Below are positions 52,532-62,294 of a stretch of 64,000 bases of DNA, one piece after another. The notes under the pieces are model-generated. The model had not been told where the DNA came from. It searched no databases and saw nothing but the letters and a program-made list of their open reading frames with translations. The position numbers were made by a program, and so were the translations under genes. How positions within the stretch are numbered: the first letter of the stretch is position 1; the number at the start of each line of letters is the position of its first letter. Location: NCBI GenBank assembly GCA_029245675.1, contig JAQWOV010000013.1:48734-112733 (forward strand), written 5' to 3'. This stretch comes from Acidimicrobiales bacterium (GTDB lineage: Bacteria > Actinomycetota > Acidimicrobiia > Acidimicrobiales > MedAcidi-G1).

Positions 52532-53329
52532 ATGAGAAGTAACGAACGAATACTCATACCCAAAGCGAACCTGCGCGACATCGGGGGAATTCAAGCTTGT
52601 GATGGAAACAAAGTTCAAACCGGTCATATTTATAGATCTGGATATCTATCTGATTTAACAGAATCGGATCTAGAGTTTTTGCGCAGTTTGCAATTAAAAA
52701 CAATTATTGATTTACGACGGCCAAAAGAAACTCAAGAACGGCCCCACCCTTTTCTCCAGGGCTGTTCAATTAATGAGATTTCTGTTTCATCTTCAGATAA
52801 CGAATTTGCAGTTGTTGCTGGATCTCTCAATAATCCTGATATTGCTAAACAGGCTTCTGGAATGATTGATAAATATTTTGGAAGAATAGTCACAGACCGG
52901 CTACATCTCTACCGTCCCGTGTTTGAATTAGCCGTGAACCCTAACAATTACCCTCTGCTTTTCAATTGCACAGCTGGAAAAGATCGGACTGGTTTTGTGG
53001 CAGCAACTCTTCTTGGTCTTCTTGGAGTAAGTGAAGATGAAGTTGTAGAAGATTTTTTACTTAGTAATGAAGTGAGAAAAAACCAGATTGAGTCGTATTT
53101 AGATTCTTATAGAAAGAGTTTGGCGGAGAAGCAAGATTGTCTCGAATCTGAAATAGAAGATCATCTTCTCGATCCTTTACGTGCTCTGGTAATGACGAAG
53201 CCTTCATACATGCAGTCAGTTTTTTCAGCCATCAAGTTTGAATGGGGGTCGTGGGAAATTTTTCGAAGAGACGGTCTTAAAATTTCTGATAGCGATTTTC
53301 ATAATTTTTTAAATTTTATGATTAAGTAA
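52532..53329 (+). CDS. tyrosine/serine protein phosphatase, PTP family 3
   Basis: The 265-residue protein starts NLRDIGGI-like with ANLRDIGGIQACDG, has YRSGYLSDLTESDL, TIIDLRRPKETQ, and the catalytic loop FNCTAGKDRTGFVAA with the Cys and Arg. This is the actinobacterial/MptpB-like tyrosine phosphatase group. The substrate is unknown. It follows the tRNA cluster after a 66-base gap. Confidence 0.92.
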   Translation: MRSNERILIPKANLRDIGGIQACDGNKVQTGHIYRSGYLSDLTESDLEFLRSLQLKTIIDLRRPKETQERPHPFLQGCSINEISVSSSDNEFAVVAGSLNNPDIAKQASGMIDKYFGRIVTDRLHLYRPVFELAVNPNNYPLLFNCTAGKDRTGFVAATLLGLLGVSEDEVVEDFLLSNEVRKNQIESYLDSYRKSLAEKQDCLESEIEDHLLDPLRALVMTKPSYMQSVFSAIKFEWGSWEIFRRDGLKISDSDFHNFLNFMIK

Positions 53330-53400
53330 TCTTTAGTCGCTCTTTGCATTCATCAAGAAAATAGAGCAGTATCATCAAGGTACAACAGTGAGGTGAACCA

Positions 53401-54801
53401 ATGAAAAACCATGAAAACATTTATATAAATGGGGCTTGGGTCCCTTCTGGAGGAGATGGCTCAATTGATGTCATGAACCCTTCAACCGAAGAAATTGTAG
53501 GATCTATACCGGACGGAGTCGCTTCTGACGTTAACGCAGCTGTTGAATCTGCTCGTGCTGCTTTTCCATCTTGGTCTGCTCTTAGCTTAGAAGAACGCTT
53601 GTCTTATATTGAAGGATTAGCTGGACAACTAGGAGGACGTAGCGAAGAAGTAGGAGAACTTATTTCCTCCGAAATGGGGATGCCGCAGCCTCTCGCCAAC
53701 ATGATCCAAGCTGGTTTACCCGCAGGAACAACTGCCAGTGTTTTACAAACGGCTCGTGATTTTGCTTTTGAAGAGCAAATGGGAAACACTTTGGTTACTC
53801 GTGAACCGATGGGTGTCGTTGGGTGCATTACACCTTGGAATTATCCACTTCACCAAATTATGGCAAAAGTAGCTCCAGCTATGGCAGTGGGATGCACCGT
53901 AGTTTTAAAGCCAAGTGAAGTAGCTCCTTTGAATGCTTTCCTACTCGCTGAAATTATTGATGGACTTAACTTCCCTCCAGGAGTTTTCAACCTTGTATCA
54001 GGTGTAGGACCAGTAGTAGGTGAAGCGATTGCTGCTCACCCTGGTATTGACATGATCTCTTTTACAGGATCAACTCGTGCAGGAACTCGTGTTGCTGAAG
54101 TAGCTGCTCCAAACGTTACGCGTGTTCATCAAGAACTCGGCGGTAAATCAGCAAACATTATTCTTGACGATGCTGACTTTGCTTCAGCTATCCCAGGTGC
54201 GATTAACGCTTGCTTCCTTAACTCTGGTCAAACTTGCAGTGCTTTAACTCGTCTTCTCGTTCCAGCAGATCGTATGGATGAAGCTGCTGCATTAGCTGGA
54301 GAAGCTGCTGCAGCAGCAGGAGCCAGACTTGGGCCACTTGTATCGCAAGCACAATGGGATCGAGTTCAGGGATACATCCAAAAAGGTATCGACGAAGGTG
54401 CCACATTAGTTACCGGAGGTACCGGGAAACCTGAAGGCCAGGAAGTTGGCTATCACGTGCAACCAACGGTGTTCGCTAACGTTGATAACTCAATGGCTAT
54501 CGCTCAGGAAGAAATATTTGGACCTGTACTGTCAGTGATCGGTTATACCGACGAAGAGGACGCTATAAGAATTGCCAACGACTCTGATTACGGTCTATCT
54601 GGTGGCGTCTGGAGTTCTGATACTGATCGGGCTCTTAAAGTTGCTAAACGAATGCAAACCGGAGAAGTGGACGTGAACGGGTCTTTCCTGAATACAAATG
54701 CTCCATTCGGAGGCTATAAAAAATCTGGTAACGGTCGAGAGTTAGGTCGCTTCGGAATGGAAGAATTTCTCGAAGCAAAACAAATAAATATGCCAGCCTA
54801 G
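53401..54801 (+). CDS. NAD(P)-dependent aldehyde dehydrogenase
   Basis: The 466-residue protein oxidises an aldehyde to an acid. The catalytic base E245 lies in [10 protein letters not shown] and the nucleophile C279 in [17 protein letters not shown] (about 145-150), [10 protein letters not shown] and FTGSTRAG form the cofactor site. [10 protein letters not shown] is also conserved. GAGGTG stands six bases before the ATG. Substrate class is not clear from the motifs. Confidence 0.95.
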   Translation: MKNHENIYINGAWVPSGGDGSIDVMNPSTEEIVGSIPDGVASDVNAAVESARAAFPSWSALSLEERLSYIEGLAGQLGGRSEEVGELISSEMGMPQPLANMIQAGLPAGTTASVLQTARDFAFEEQMGNTLVTREPMGVVGCITPWNYPLHQIMAKVAPAMAVGCTVVLKPSEVAPLNAFLLAEIIDGLNFPPGVFNLVSGVGPVVGEAIAAHPGIDMISFTGSTRAGTRVAEVAAPNVTRVHQELGGKSANIILDDADFASAIPGAINACFLNSGQTCSALTRLLVPADRMDEAAALAGEAAAAAGARLGPLVSQAQWDRVQGYIQKGIDEGATLVTGGTGKPEGQEVGYHVQPTVFANVDNSMAIAQEEIFGPVLSVIGYTDEEDAIRIANDSDYGLSGGVWSSDTDRALKVAKRMQTGEVDVNGSFLNTNAPFGGYKKSGNGRELGRFGMEEFLEAKQINMPA

Positions 54802-54833
54802 GACGTTAGTCCGGAACAGGTAGAGGCTCTATC

Positions 54834-54980
54834 ATGAATATCAAATCATTATTCTTTGGAATAATCTTCGCAATCTCAGGTGGAATCATTTCTGGTGGGC
54901 TTGTAGGAGAGTGGTGGGCATTTGCGGTGCTTATTCCAGCAGGAGCAATAGCAGGCTGGAAAATAGGCGACCGCCTCTGA
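54834..54980 (+). CDS. 48-residue two-helix membrane protein
   Basis: An ATG at 54834 opens 48 codons (TGA at 54978-54980), with GGTAGAGG about eight bases upstream. The product starts MNIKSLFFGIIFAISGGII and ends with GWKIGDRL, giving two hydrophobic segments separated by GEWW. Glycine-rich helices hint at a small membrane partner or transporter-associated peptide. I do not recognise a family. It lies 32 bases after the aldehyde dehydrogenase gene. Confidence 0.6.
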   Translation: MNIKSLFFGIIFAISGGIISGGLVGEWWAFAVLIPAGAIAGWKIGDRL

Positions 54981-55026
54981 GAACAATTAGCAAAAGAGAA
55001 TTAAGCGACAGTTCTTTCTGGGTTCT

Positions 55027-58000
55027 TCATCCGATCCCATAGAGGTGACCGGATTCGGTATTTACTAAAATCTGTGGTTTTCCAGTTCCGTCAACATCGC
55101 CGATTGCTAGATCGCCGAGTAAAGCCTGCCATGAATTAGGTGCGAAGGTGGCATACCATGCGAGGTGACCACTTCCATCTTCGCCCTCTCCTATCGCGTA
55201 GAGAACGTTGCCGTAGGTGAACAGGGCTTCGTCTCGGCCATCGCCGTCTAGGTCCACGGTTACGACATGGGTCGGTACCGTCCATGAACTGCACACTGGA
55301 TTCAGATCTAAAGTCCATCGAAGATCGCCGGTGGAAGCCTCAAAAACCTGGATTTCATTGTCTCCTTCATTGCAGTGACCGACGCTGACCAAGTCAAGGT
55401 CACCGTCACCGTCGATGTCACCGATGCCCTGCATTGTGCGCTTCGGGCTTCCAGAAAACATCTCGCTGTGCCAGATTGGGTCGCCGCTAGTCTCAAGCAC
55501 GGCGATTGTGCTATCAATGCCGGCGAGGAGGATCTGTTCGGTGCCGTTTCCGAGGAAATCAGCGGCGACAGGGAGGGGGTGTTTTCTAAAGCCCTGATCG
55601 AATATCCCCGACAAGTCAGGTCCTTGACCTCTCCAACATTTGGTTGTCCACCGGTTTAAGAGCATTGAGGCGTCCGAGCCGTCGTACACCGCAAACAATC
55701 CTGAGTAGGTGTTGAGGATATCGTCGAGCCCGTCGCCATCCCAGTCGAAGATCGCCATGTGGGAACCACTCGCACCTGTTTCATAAGGAACGTTACATGA
55801 GAATAAACCACCGCTTTGTCGGTTCCAAAGGACGTCACCGGTACGCCCATCTAAGAGATAAAGTTGTTCAGAGTGCATTTTCGTCTTGCGAACAGCGACA
55901 AGGACGTCCTCACGATCGAGATCTCGGAAGTGCCCAGCAGTCCAGTGGGTGATTCCACTAGTACCAAAAATAGGTGGATCTCCTGGAACATCGAACTCTG
56001 TTTCCCAAATTGACTCCCCATTGCCGTCCAGTGCTCTCAGGACAGCGAAGCCATTAGGTCTCTTATCAGCTACAAGTACAGCATGTTCGCCAGTGCCGTA
56101 AATATCAGTGAGCGCAACAGAAGCGAATCCCCGACTATTTGAAATGATTGTGTGGTATCCGGAGACCATACCCCGGCCGGAAGCTGTCCAAGCGACATTG
56201 GCCAACCCTGACTCAGTATCAACCTTGAGAGCTTGGATCGTCTCGTTGACTCCTTGAGCCACTACGAATGGCCCACTACCATCAAGGTCACCGACCACAG
56301 TGCCTGTCAGTAATGATTCTTTGGTAGCTAGATGTCCGTCTTTGTCCTGGGTGCGACCGCTGTAGGTGATCGTCGCTTCTAACCCGTCAGTAGTGACCGA
56401 GGTCCCTGGCCGAGAATTGGACGCCCCAACAAGGAGACGAAGGGTCTCTGCGCTCTGATCAATACCTCTGAGTTGCAGTAGCGGTCCGGTTATGGAACCA
56501 ATCTCTGAAACAATGCCACCGGTGGCCTGGTTGAAGTGGATCGTCACGTTATCGGCTTCTTGCTCCTGCGATCTTGTCGCGAACATCAATCCATTTGATT
56601 GGGGGTCTTGGTGAAGGAAGATTGACTTTCGCTGCCATGCGGTACGACTGTTGGTATGAAGAGGAAACTCAGGAATATCAAGATGCTCAAAGCCGGAACT
56701 GGTAGAGGACCACACTGACCGCGGTAAATCTTTGGTTACATCAAGAATTTCCACAGGCCCATAATCGGGAACCGCTGAACCTTCGGTTACTGTCACAAAC
56801 AATTCTGCTGTACCGTCGCCATCTAGATCGCCGAGTGCGGCTAGATGCCGGTTAACGAGATCGATGATGACCGTTCCAGTCAGTCCATCAAAGCCGACGA
56901 TATGCCACTGCCCGTCGCCATACTCGTTAAAAATCGACGTCACAATATCGGGGGCGCCATCCCCATTTATATCTGCTACCGGCGAGGCGCCCGGCTCGTG
57001 AATCACGGTACCCTCGTGTATTCCTTTGGTGATCTGGTGATCCCAGAGTTCGATGAGCTCGCCGTCTCTCCACCCGAGTACGGAGACGAACATTTCAAAA
57101 TCACCTAAAATCACGAACTCCGAACGGTCATCATCGCCTAGGTCGTATGCGCCAAAAAACCCGTATGCCCTGCCAGTAGTTGGGTCATCCGAGTCGTACT
57201 CATATTCTTCACTGTCGTTGATTTTGTAGTTACCAGTAGCTTCGAGAGTGCCGGTGGCGAGGTCAAGAATCTGAACGTCGTACCACGGCAAGACTGCGAC
57301 CTCGGGTTCGCCATCGACGTCGAAGTCACCAATGAGAGGCTGACCGGCTATAGACATGCTGTTGGTGAACCCACTGAACGGTTCGCTTGTCCATACGGTC
57401 TCCCATGCGTACTTTGAACGGTTTAGGAGATAGCAAGGAAGCGGATCGTCACCTCCGTCCTCGATATGGTACTGCCCTGTATCACAACTGATCATTTCGT
57501 ATCCGAGCAGTTCAGGAAGCAGATCTCCGACCCGGTGAACTCCATGATCAGTGGATTTTTCCTGATTCCACCCATCACCGTCGAGGTCAAACCAGCGCTC
57601 TCCCACCGCATATCTATTGAAAAGTTCCCAGCGGTCACCCAACTCCCCGGTGTCCGGAAGAGGTAAGGCTTTTGAAACCGACGAATCAAACTCCACCTCA
57701 AGTAACGACAGCCGGGCGCCAAGGTCATGAGACCAGAGGACCTCGGGACAGGTCGTAGTACCAACTAGTCCCGACCGGCCAGACAATGTCCGATCACCGC
57801 GGAACTGGAGCCAAGTACCTCCAGTACCCAATTGAGTAGCTTCCATTGGATCCTCATTGAAGTAGCACTTGATAAAGACCGTTGGAATCTCACCAAGGTT
57901 GACCGGTATCGGTTCAACCAGTGGTGGTTCAGCTGGTGTCGTGTCCACGGTGGTGAGCGCCACCGAGGAATCAAATGGCAGCGCCGTGTCAGTCTTCGCC

Positions 58001-58086
58001 TCTCCGCACGCAAACAGAAGGCCTCCAGCAATAATGAGAGCCGCTACTCTCTTATTGGGCTGCAAGGCCTGCCTTAAATTCACCAT
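55027..58086 (-). CDS. FG-GAP/VCBS-repeat lipoprotein, GC-rich
   Basis: The 1019-residue protein has a lipoprotein signal (ALIIAGGLLFACGEAK, Cys27) and then integrin-type FG-GAP repeats, seen as calcium-binding loops such as DLDGDGW, DINGDGAPDIV, DLDGDGTAELF, DWDGDGLDDIL, DIDGDGDLDLVS and DLDGDGRDEALF. Such proteins form beta-propellers on the cell surface and bind ligands or glycans. Base composition differs strongly from the neighbours: bases 55201-55260 have 37 G+C of 60, against 21 of 60 at 58741-58800 in the next gene. This suggests recent transfer. Its start overlaps the sulfatase end by 35 bases. Confidence 0.88.
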   Translation of the reverse strand: MVNLRQALQPNKRVAALIIAGGLLFACGEAKTDTALPFDSSVALTTVDTTPAEPPLVEPIPVNLGEIPTVFIKCYFNEDPMEATQLGTGGTWLQFRGDRTLSGRSGLVGTTTCPEVLWSHDLGARLSLLEVEFDSSVSKALPLPDTGELGDRWELFNRYAVGERWFDLDGDGWNQEKSTDHGVHRVGDLLPELLGYEMISCDTGQYHIEDGGDDPLPCYLLNRSKYAWETVWTSEPFSGFTNSMSIAGQPLIGDFDVDGEPEVAVLPWYDVQILDLATGTLEATGNYKINDSEEYEYDSDDPTTGRAYGFFGAYDLGDDDRSEFVILGDFEMFVSVLGWRDGELIELWDHQITKGIHEGTVIHEPGASPVADINGDGAPDIVTSIFNEYGDGQWHIVGFDGLTGTVIIDLVNRHLAALGDLDGDGTAELFVTVTEGSAVPDYGPVEILDVTKDLPRSVWSSTSSGFEHLDIPEFPLHTNSRTAWQRKSIFLHQDPQSNGLMFATRSQEQEADNVTIHFNQATGGIVSEIGSITGPLLQLRGIDQSAETLRLLVGASNSRPGTSVTTDGLEATITYSGRTQDKDGHLATKESLLTGTVVGDLDGSGPFVVAQGVNETIQALKVDTESGLANVAWTASGRGMVSGYHTIISNSRGFASVALTDIYGTGEHAVLVADKRPNGFAVLRALDGNGESIWETEFDVPGDPPIFGTSGITHWTAGHFRDLDREDVLVAVRKTKMHSEQLYLLDGRTGDVLWNRQSGGLFSCNVPYETGASGSHMAIFDWDGDGLDDILNTYSGLFAVYDGSDASMLLNRWTTKCWRGQGPDLSGIFDQGFRKHPLPVAADFLGNGTEQILLAGIDSTIAVLETSGDPIWHSEMFSGSPKRTMQGIGDIDGDGDLDLVSVGHCNEGDNEIQVFEASTGDLRWTLDLNPVCSSWTVPTHVVTVDLDGDGRDEALFTYGNVLYAIGEGEDGSGHLAWYATFAPNSWQALLGDLAIGDVDGTGKPQILVNTESGHLYGIG

Positions 58087-60349
58087 TTAAAACAGCTTGT
58101 CGAGTTTCCTCATCTAACTCATCAAGTACTTCAATGACCACTTCATTAATTTTTGCGGTGCAAGGGTAAAGGTGTGGATACAAACCAACTGGCGCTCCGG
58201 TATCTATCCCAACGTCAAATGTTTCTCCGCTCATTGAAAACATTACCGGCACAGTTTTCTCTACCCGTCCAGATGCTTGCTGATCGTTGTTTACTATGAG
58301 ATGAAAAGTTCCTCCTGCACCGAACCCGCCGTCATAATCAAAGAACACTCTTATTTCGTGTTGCCCTATTGTTAAAGGATCTTTTGTTGACACAGTTGTG
58401 CGTTCATGTCCAAAAAGGTTGTAATGCCAAGTAGGTCGTCCCTCATCTAGATAAAGAGTCCAACCATTTAAATTGCCGCCCTGACAAACAATGACGCCTT
58501 CTGAAACAGGATTATCGATTTCTATTTGTGCTGTTAATTGAAATGAATGGTTCTTTATATTGAGAACACTTCGCTCTGGCATCCGAACATGATCGGTTGT
58601 GTAAGTCACTTTCCGAACACCTTGAAGCGGTGACGGTGGACTTGTTTTTCGTGTTAAACGATCCCCTGGGTCTCTCAGAGGGTAAACATTATTTCTTTTG
58701 GCCTCTTCATCAAATAACTTTTGTAGTTCAGCTAATTTTTCCGGTAATTCTTCCGATAAATCATTGCTTTGTGAAAAATCGGTTCGAATATCATAAAGTT
58801 CCCATTTTTCTTGTGGCCCATCAAAAGGTCTGCTTTCCATCCTTATCCATGGCACCCGACCATGAAAACAAGACGCCATAAAACCGTCATGGTAAATGCC
58901 GCGGTTTCCAAGTATTTCGAAATATTGAGTTTTATGAGTGCTCTCAGTTTCAGAAGAGTCAAATGTGTACCCCATTGATGTTCCATCAATGGGCATCTGA
59001 ATAACCCCATCAACCTTTTCAGGTGCTTCTATGCCAGCAGCTTCAAGAATGGTCGGGGCTAAATCAATCACGTGATGGAATTGACTGCGAAGACCACCTT
59101 GGTCTTTAATACGTTTTGGCCAAGACACTGCCATCCCATTTCTAGTTCCACCGAAATGCGATGCAACTTGTTTCATCCACTGGAACGGAGAGTCTTGCGC
59201 CCACGCCCAACCTACGTTGTAATGGCATTCACTTGCTGCAGTTCCAAAATCGTCCATGTGCTCTAAAAGCCATTCTGGATCTTCATGCACACCATTTTGG
59301 AAAGAAGGAGCAGACCAGGCTCCATGGATTGTTCCTTCTGCAGAAGCGCCATTATCTCCAGTCACATAAATAAAGAGAGTGTTATCCCACTCCCCCATTT
59401 CTTGAAGGCTGGTAACAATTTTTCCTACTTGTTCATCGGTGTGATGAAGAAATGAAGCAAAAATTTCCATCAGTCGGCTAGCTACTGGCTTATACCGGTC
59501 GGGATATTCATCCCAACTAGGTATTTCGTCTGGCCTTGGTGTGTTAATCGTTTCTTCTGGAATGATTCCCATTGCGAGTTGACGTTCATAAATTTCTTCT
59601 CTTAATACATCCCAGCCTTGATCAAATTGCCCTTTAAAGTCGTCAAGTCGATTTTTAGGAACTTGTAACGGAGTATGTACAGCTCCTGGAGCGAAGTAGC
59701 AAAGAAAAGGACGGTCAGGTCTATGGGCTTTTGTCTGTTTAATCCATTTGGTGGCTTGTTCAGCAAGATCTTCAGTTAAGTGGTAATCGTCACGACCGAC
59801 ATAAGGTTCGATAGGTGTCGTTTGGTCGTAAAGAGCAGGTTCGAACTGTGAAGTTTCTGCTCCAGGGAATCCATAAAATTTTTCAAAACCTAACCCTGTT
59901 GGCCAATGATCAAAAGGACCTGAAGGGCCTATTTCCCAAACCGGAGTGATATGGCCTTTGCCGAACATTCCTGTTGCGTATCCATTTGTTCGTAGTATTT
60001 CTGCGATGGTGGCGGCTTCATCAGGTATCACTGAGTCATAACCTGGAAAAGAAGTTGCTGTTTCAGTTATAGAGCCCATGTGTACTGCATGATGATTTCT
60101 CCCAGTCAACAAAGCAGCCCGTGTTGGTGCGCAAAGTGCGGTGGTATGAAATTGGTTGTACCGAAGTCCTTGTTCAGCGATGAGATCGCATGTAGGAGTT
60201 GGGATTGGCCCGCCAAAAGTTCCGAAAGAGCCAAAGCCAACATCGTCTAGAAGAACCACCACAACATTTGGAGCATCTTTCGGCCCAGAGGGAATAGTTA
60301 ATGGTTCTCCAGTTGAGTCTCTAAATAATCGTTTTATATCTTGATCCAT
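58052..60349 (-). CDS. sulfatase (arylsulfatase A family)
   Basis: The 765-residue protein has the sulfatase N-terminal domain: NVVVVLLDDVGFGSFGTFGG with metal-binding D35 and D36, and the formylglycine motif CAPTR (73-77), then GRNHHAVHMG and GKGHITP, and YVTGDNGASAEGT. The formylglycine is made by a separate enzyme not seen here. The last 200 residues form a beta-rich domain, seen in some large arylsulfatases. No signal peptide is evident, so it may be cytoplasmic. Its last codons lie inside the GC-rich lipoprotein gene. Confidence 0.93.
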   Translation of the reverse strand: MDQDIKRLFRDSTGEPLTIPSGPKDAPNVVVVLLDDVGFGSFGTFGGPIPTPTCDLIAEQGLRYNQFHTTALCAPTRAALLTGRNHHAVHMGSITETATSFPGYDSVIPDEAATIAEILRTNGYATGMFGKGHITPVWEIGPSGPFDHWPTGLGFEKFYGFPGAETSQFEPALYDQTTPIEPYVGRDDYHLTEDLAEQATKWIKQTKAHRPDRPFLCYFAPGAVHTPLQVPKNRLDDFKGQFDQGWDVLREEIYERQLAMGIIPEETINTPRPDEIPSWDEYPDRYKPVASRLMEIFASFLHHTDEQVGKIVTSLQEMGEWDNTLFIYVTGDNGASAEGTIHGAWSAPSFQNGVHEDPEWLLEHMDDFGTAASECHYNVGWAWAQDSPFQWMKQVASHFGGTRNGMAVSWPKRIKDQGGLRSQFHHVIDLAPTILEAAGIEAPEKVDGVIQMPIDGTSMGYTFDSSETESTHKTQYFEILGNRGIYHDGFMASCFHGRVPWIRMESRPFDGPQEKWELYDIRTDFSQSNDLSEELPEKLAELQKLFDEEAKRNNVYPLRDPGDRLTRKTSPPSPLQGVRKVTYTTDHVRMPERSVLNIKNHSFQLTAQIEIDNPVSEGVIVCQGGNLNGWTLYLDEGRPTWHYNLFGHERTTVSTKDPLTIGQHEIRVFFDYDGGFGAGGTFHLIVNNDQQASGRVEKTVPVMFSMSGETFDVGIDTGAPVGLYPHLYPCTAKINEVVIEVLDELDEETRQAVLNGEFKAGLAAQ

Positions 60350-60403
60350 GATTTAAATAATTTCAGTTTTATGTAAGTAGATGGTTATAGATAAAGTATC
60401 ACT

Positions 60404-61561
60404 GTGGTATCAGAGTCGGAATTTAGAGAAGAAGTTCTTTCGTTTTTTCAACGTGTCCCTCAACTTCTAGAAGGGGTAGAAGACCCTTTTGAGAGAGAGC
60501 GTACTTTTCTATCTGCAAGTTATGACTCAAACTTAGGAGCTCTTAACTACCCGGTGGAAGATGGTGGAAGAGGACTTGGACAGTCTTTTATTGATATCTT
60601 TCGCCAAGAGTTACGGAATCAAAATTCTTTTTCAGTTGGAAATGGGCTCGGTATCGGTATAGATATGTGTTTGCCAACGATCCGAGATCATGGAAGTGAA
60701 GAGATTCGAAAGCGTTTCTTAAAACCCGGATTGCGTGGTGAAGAAATATGGTGTCAGCTCTATTCTGAACCAGGCGCAGGATCAGATCTTGCAGGGTTAA
60801 CTACTCGAGCAGAACTTGACGGTGATGAATGGATAGTTTCAGGGCAGAAAGTCTGGACTTCTGGTGCCTCTGTAGCAGATTTGGGAATTCTTCTTGCACG
60901 TACGAATTGGGATGTTCCTAAGCATCAAGGAATTTCCATGCTGGTTCTTCCCATGAATCAAGATGGTGTTGAAGTTAGGCCTCTAAAGCAAATGACTGGA
61001 ACCGCGAGCTTTAACGAGGTGATTATGGATAATGCAAAAATTCCGGCTAGTTGGGTTGTTGGGACTCAAGGTAATGGTTGGAGAATGGCAGTAGCTCTTC
61101 TATCTCATGAACGCTCGTCTTTAGGTTCTGGTGGCGGTAGACAACCTCTTTCAACTACCGATTTGATTGATTTAGCGCAACAATCTAAAGCTCATACTGA
61201 TCCTTTGACAAGACAACTTCTTGCCGATCTTTTTTCTGGGAATCAGATCATTAAATGGCTAAGTTTACGGGCGGGTATACATCCTTCAATTGGGAAACTT
61301 TGGAGAACCAAGCAAGGCCGGGCTGCCTCTCGTGTTGCTACCAAATTAGCTTTTTCTGGTGGTGCAGCTTGGGAAGGCGAGCAATTAGGTTCAAGTGAAA
61401 CTAACCGTTGGGCTTACGGAATTTGTGATGCTCCTGCTCATTCTTTAGGAGGAGGAACCGATGAAATTCAGAAAAACACTCTTGGAGAGAAAGTTTTAGG
61501 TCTCCCCCGCGAACCTGCTGTAGACATAGATATCCCTTTTTCTGAAGTCAAAAAAAATTAA
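60404..61561 (+). CDS. acyl-CoA dehydrogenase
   Basis: The 385-residue flavoprotein oxidises an acyl-CoA to the 2-enoyl-CoA. The conserved blocks are WCQLYSEPGAGSDLAGL, WIVSGQKVWTSGASVAD and, near the C-terminus, HSLGGGTDEIQKNTLGEKVLGLPRE (seen as GGGTDEIQKNTLGEKVLG). The start is a GTG at 60404 with no clear ribosome site. It is divergent from the sulfatase and converges on the enoyl-CoA hydratase gene, so it may belong to fatty acid or sterol-like side-chain breakdown. Confidence 0.93.
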   Translation: MVSESEFREEVLSFFQRVPQLLEGVEDPFERERTFLSASYDSNLGALNYPVEDGGRGLGQSFIDIFRQELRNQNSFSVGNGLGIGIDMCLPTIRDHGSEEIRKRFLKPGLRGEEIWCQLYSEPGAGSDLAGLTTRAELDGDEWIVSGQKVWTSGASVADLGILLARTNWDVPKHQGISMLVLPMNQDGVEVRPLKQMTGTASFNEVIMDNAKIPASWVVGTQGNGWRMAVALLSHERSSLGSGGGRQPLSTTDLIDLAQQSKAHTDPLTRQLLADLFSGNQIIKWLSLRAGIHPSIGKLWRTKQGRAASRVATKLAFSGGAAWEGEQLGSSETNRWAYGICDAPAHSLGGGTDEIQKNTLGEKVLGLPREPAVDIDIPFSEVKKN

Positions 61562-61565
61562 CGCT

Positions 61566-62294
61566 CTAATCCAAAGATGGAAGTCTCATACCGCCTTGTG
61601 ATACTTCGTGAAATTTTTCCACTCTTGTCTCCCAATCAGAAGAAGCTCGCAAAATCTTTTTCATTGCATGTATCCCGGCAGCCGGATTAGAACTTATTTC
61701 TTTAGCCAAGTGATGAGAGTGTTCTAAAACTTTTTCATCAGGGACTACTTCGAAGGCAATTCCTAGTTTTTGAAGTTCCGGACCAAAGAATTTTCTTCCA
61801 GTAAGTACAAGTTGACGAGCTATCTCTGGTGAATAATTCTCAAAGAGCCAAACTAAATTCATAGGTGCAGCCATACCAATTTTTATTTCCCCAACTTGAA
61901 TGTAAGCCTCTTCGCCGACAACCAAAAGATCACAAGCAAAGGCAAGAGAAGCTCCACCATTAATAGCAAATCGTTCAATTGCCCCAACAATAGGAACAGG
62001 ACATTTGAAAATAGCCCGATGCGCTTCTTTCATAAGTTCCCAAGATTGCTCTAACCATGGAGGAGGAGGATCTGCTTTATATTCCTTAAGATCAAGCCCT
62101 GAACAAAACGCTCCGTCAGCACCATGAAGAAGAACAGCTTTCACATCATCCCTGTTATTTATCTCTTCAAATGCTGAAGCCAGTTCTGCATTAAGCGGCC
62201 CCGTAATAGCATTCTTTCGACTTGGTCTATTTAAAGTGATCGTTGCTAATGAATCCTCAAAATCAACCAGAATGTTTTCACTCTTCATTGCCAT
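61566..62294 (-). CDS. enoyl-CoA hydratase/isomerase family protein
   Basis: I use ATG 62294, which overlaps the malic enzyme stop by one base (TAATG), giving 242 residues. The crotonase core has TLNRPSRKNAITGPL, AVLLHGADGAFCSGLDLKEY and FAINGGASLAFACDLLV (the CoA and oxyanion region). The residues that act on water in true hydratases are only partly conserved here (KIGMAAPMN), so another crotonase reaction is possible. It follows the malic enzyme gene. Confidence 0.88.
   Translation of the reverse strand: MAMKSENILVDFEDSLATITLNRPSRKNAITGPLNAELASAFEEINNRDDVKAVLLHGADGAFCSGLDLKEYKADPPPPWLEQSWELMKEAHRAIFKCPVPIVGAIERFAINGGASLAFACDLLVVGEEAYIQVGEIKIGMAAPMNLVWLFENYSPEIARQLVLTGRKFFGPELQKLGIAFEVVPDEKVLEHSHHLAKEISSNPAAGIHAMKKILRASSDWETRVEKFHEVSQGGMRLPSLD

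Noticed and set aside
55136..57764. Several open frames on both strands inside the FG-GAP gene
   Set aside because: High G+C lowers stop-codon frequency and opens shadow frames. The long minus-strand frame with calcium-loop repeats is the real gene.
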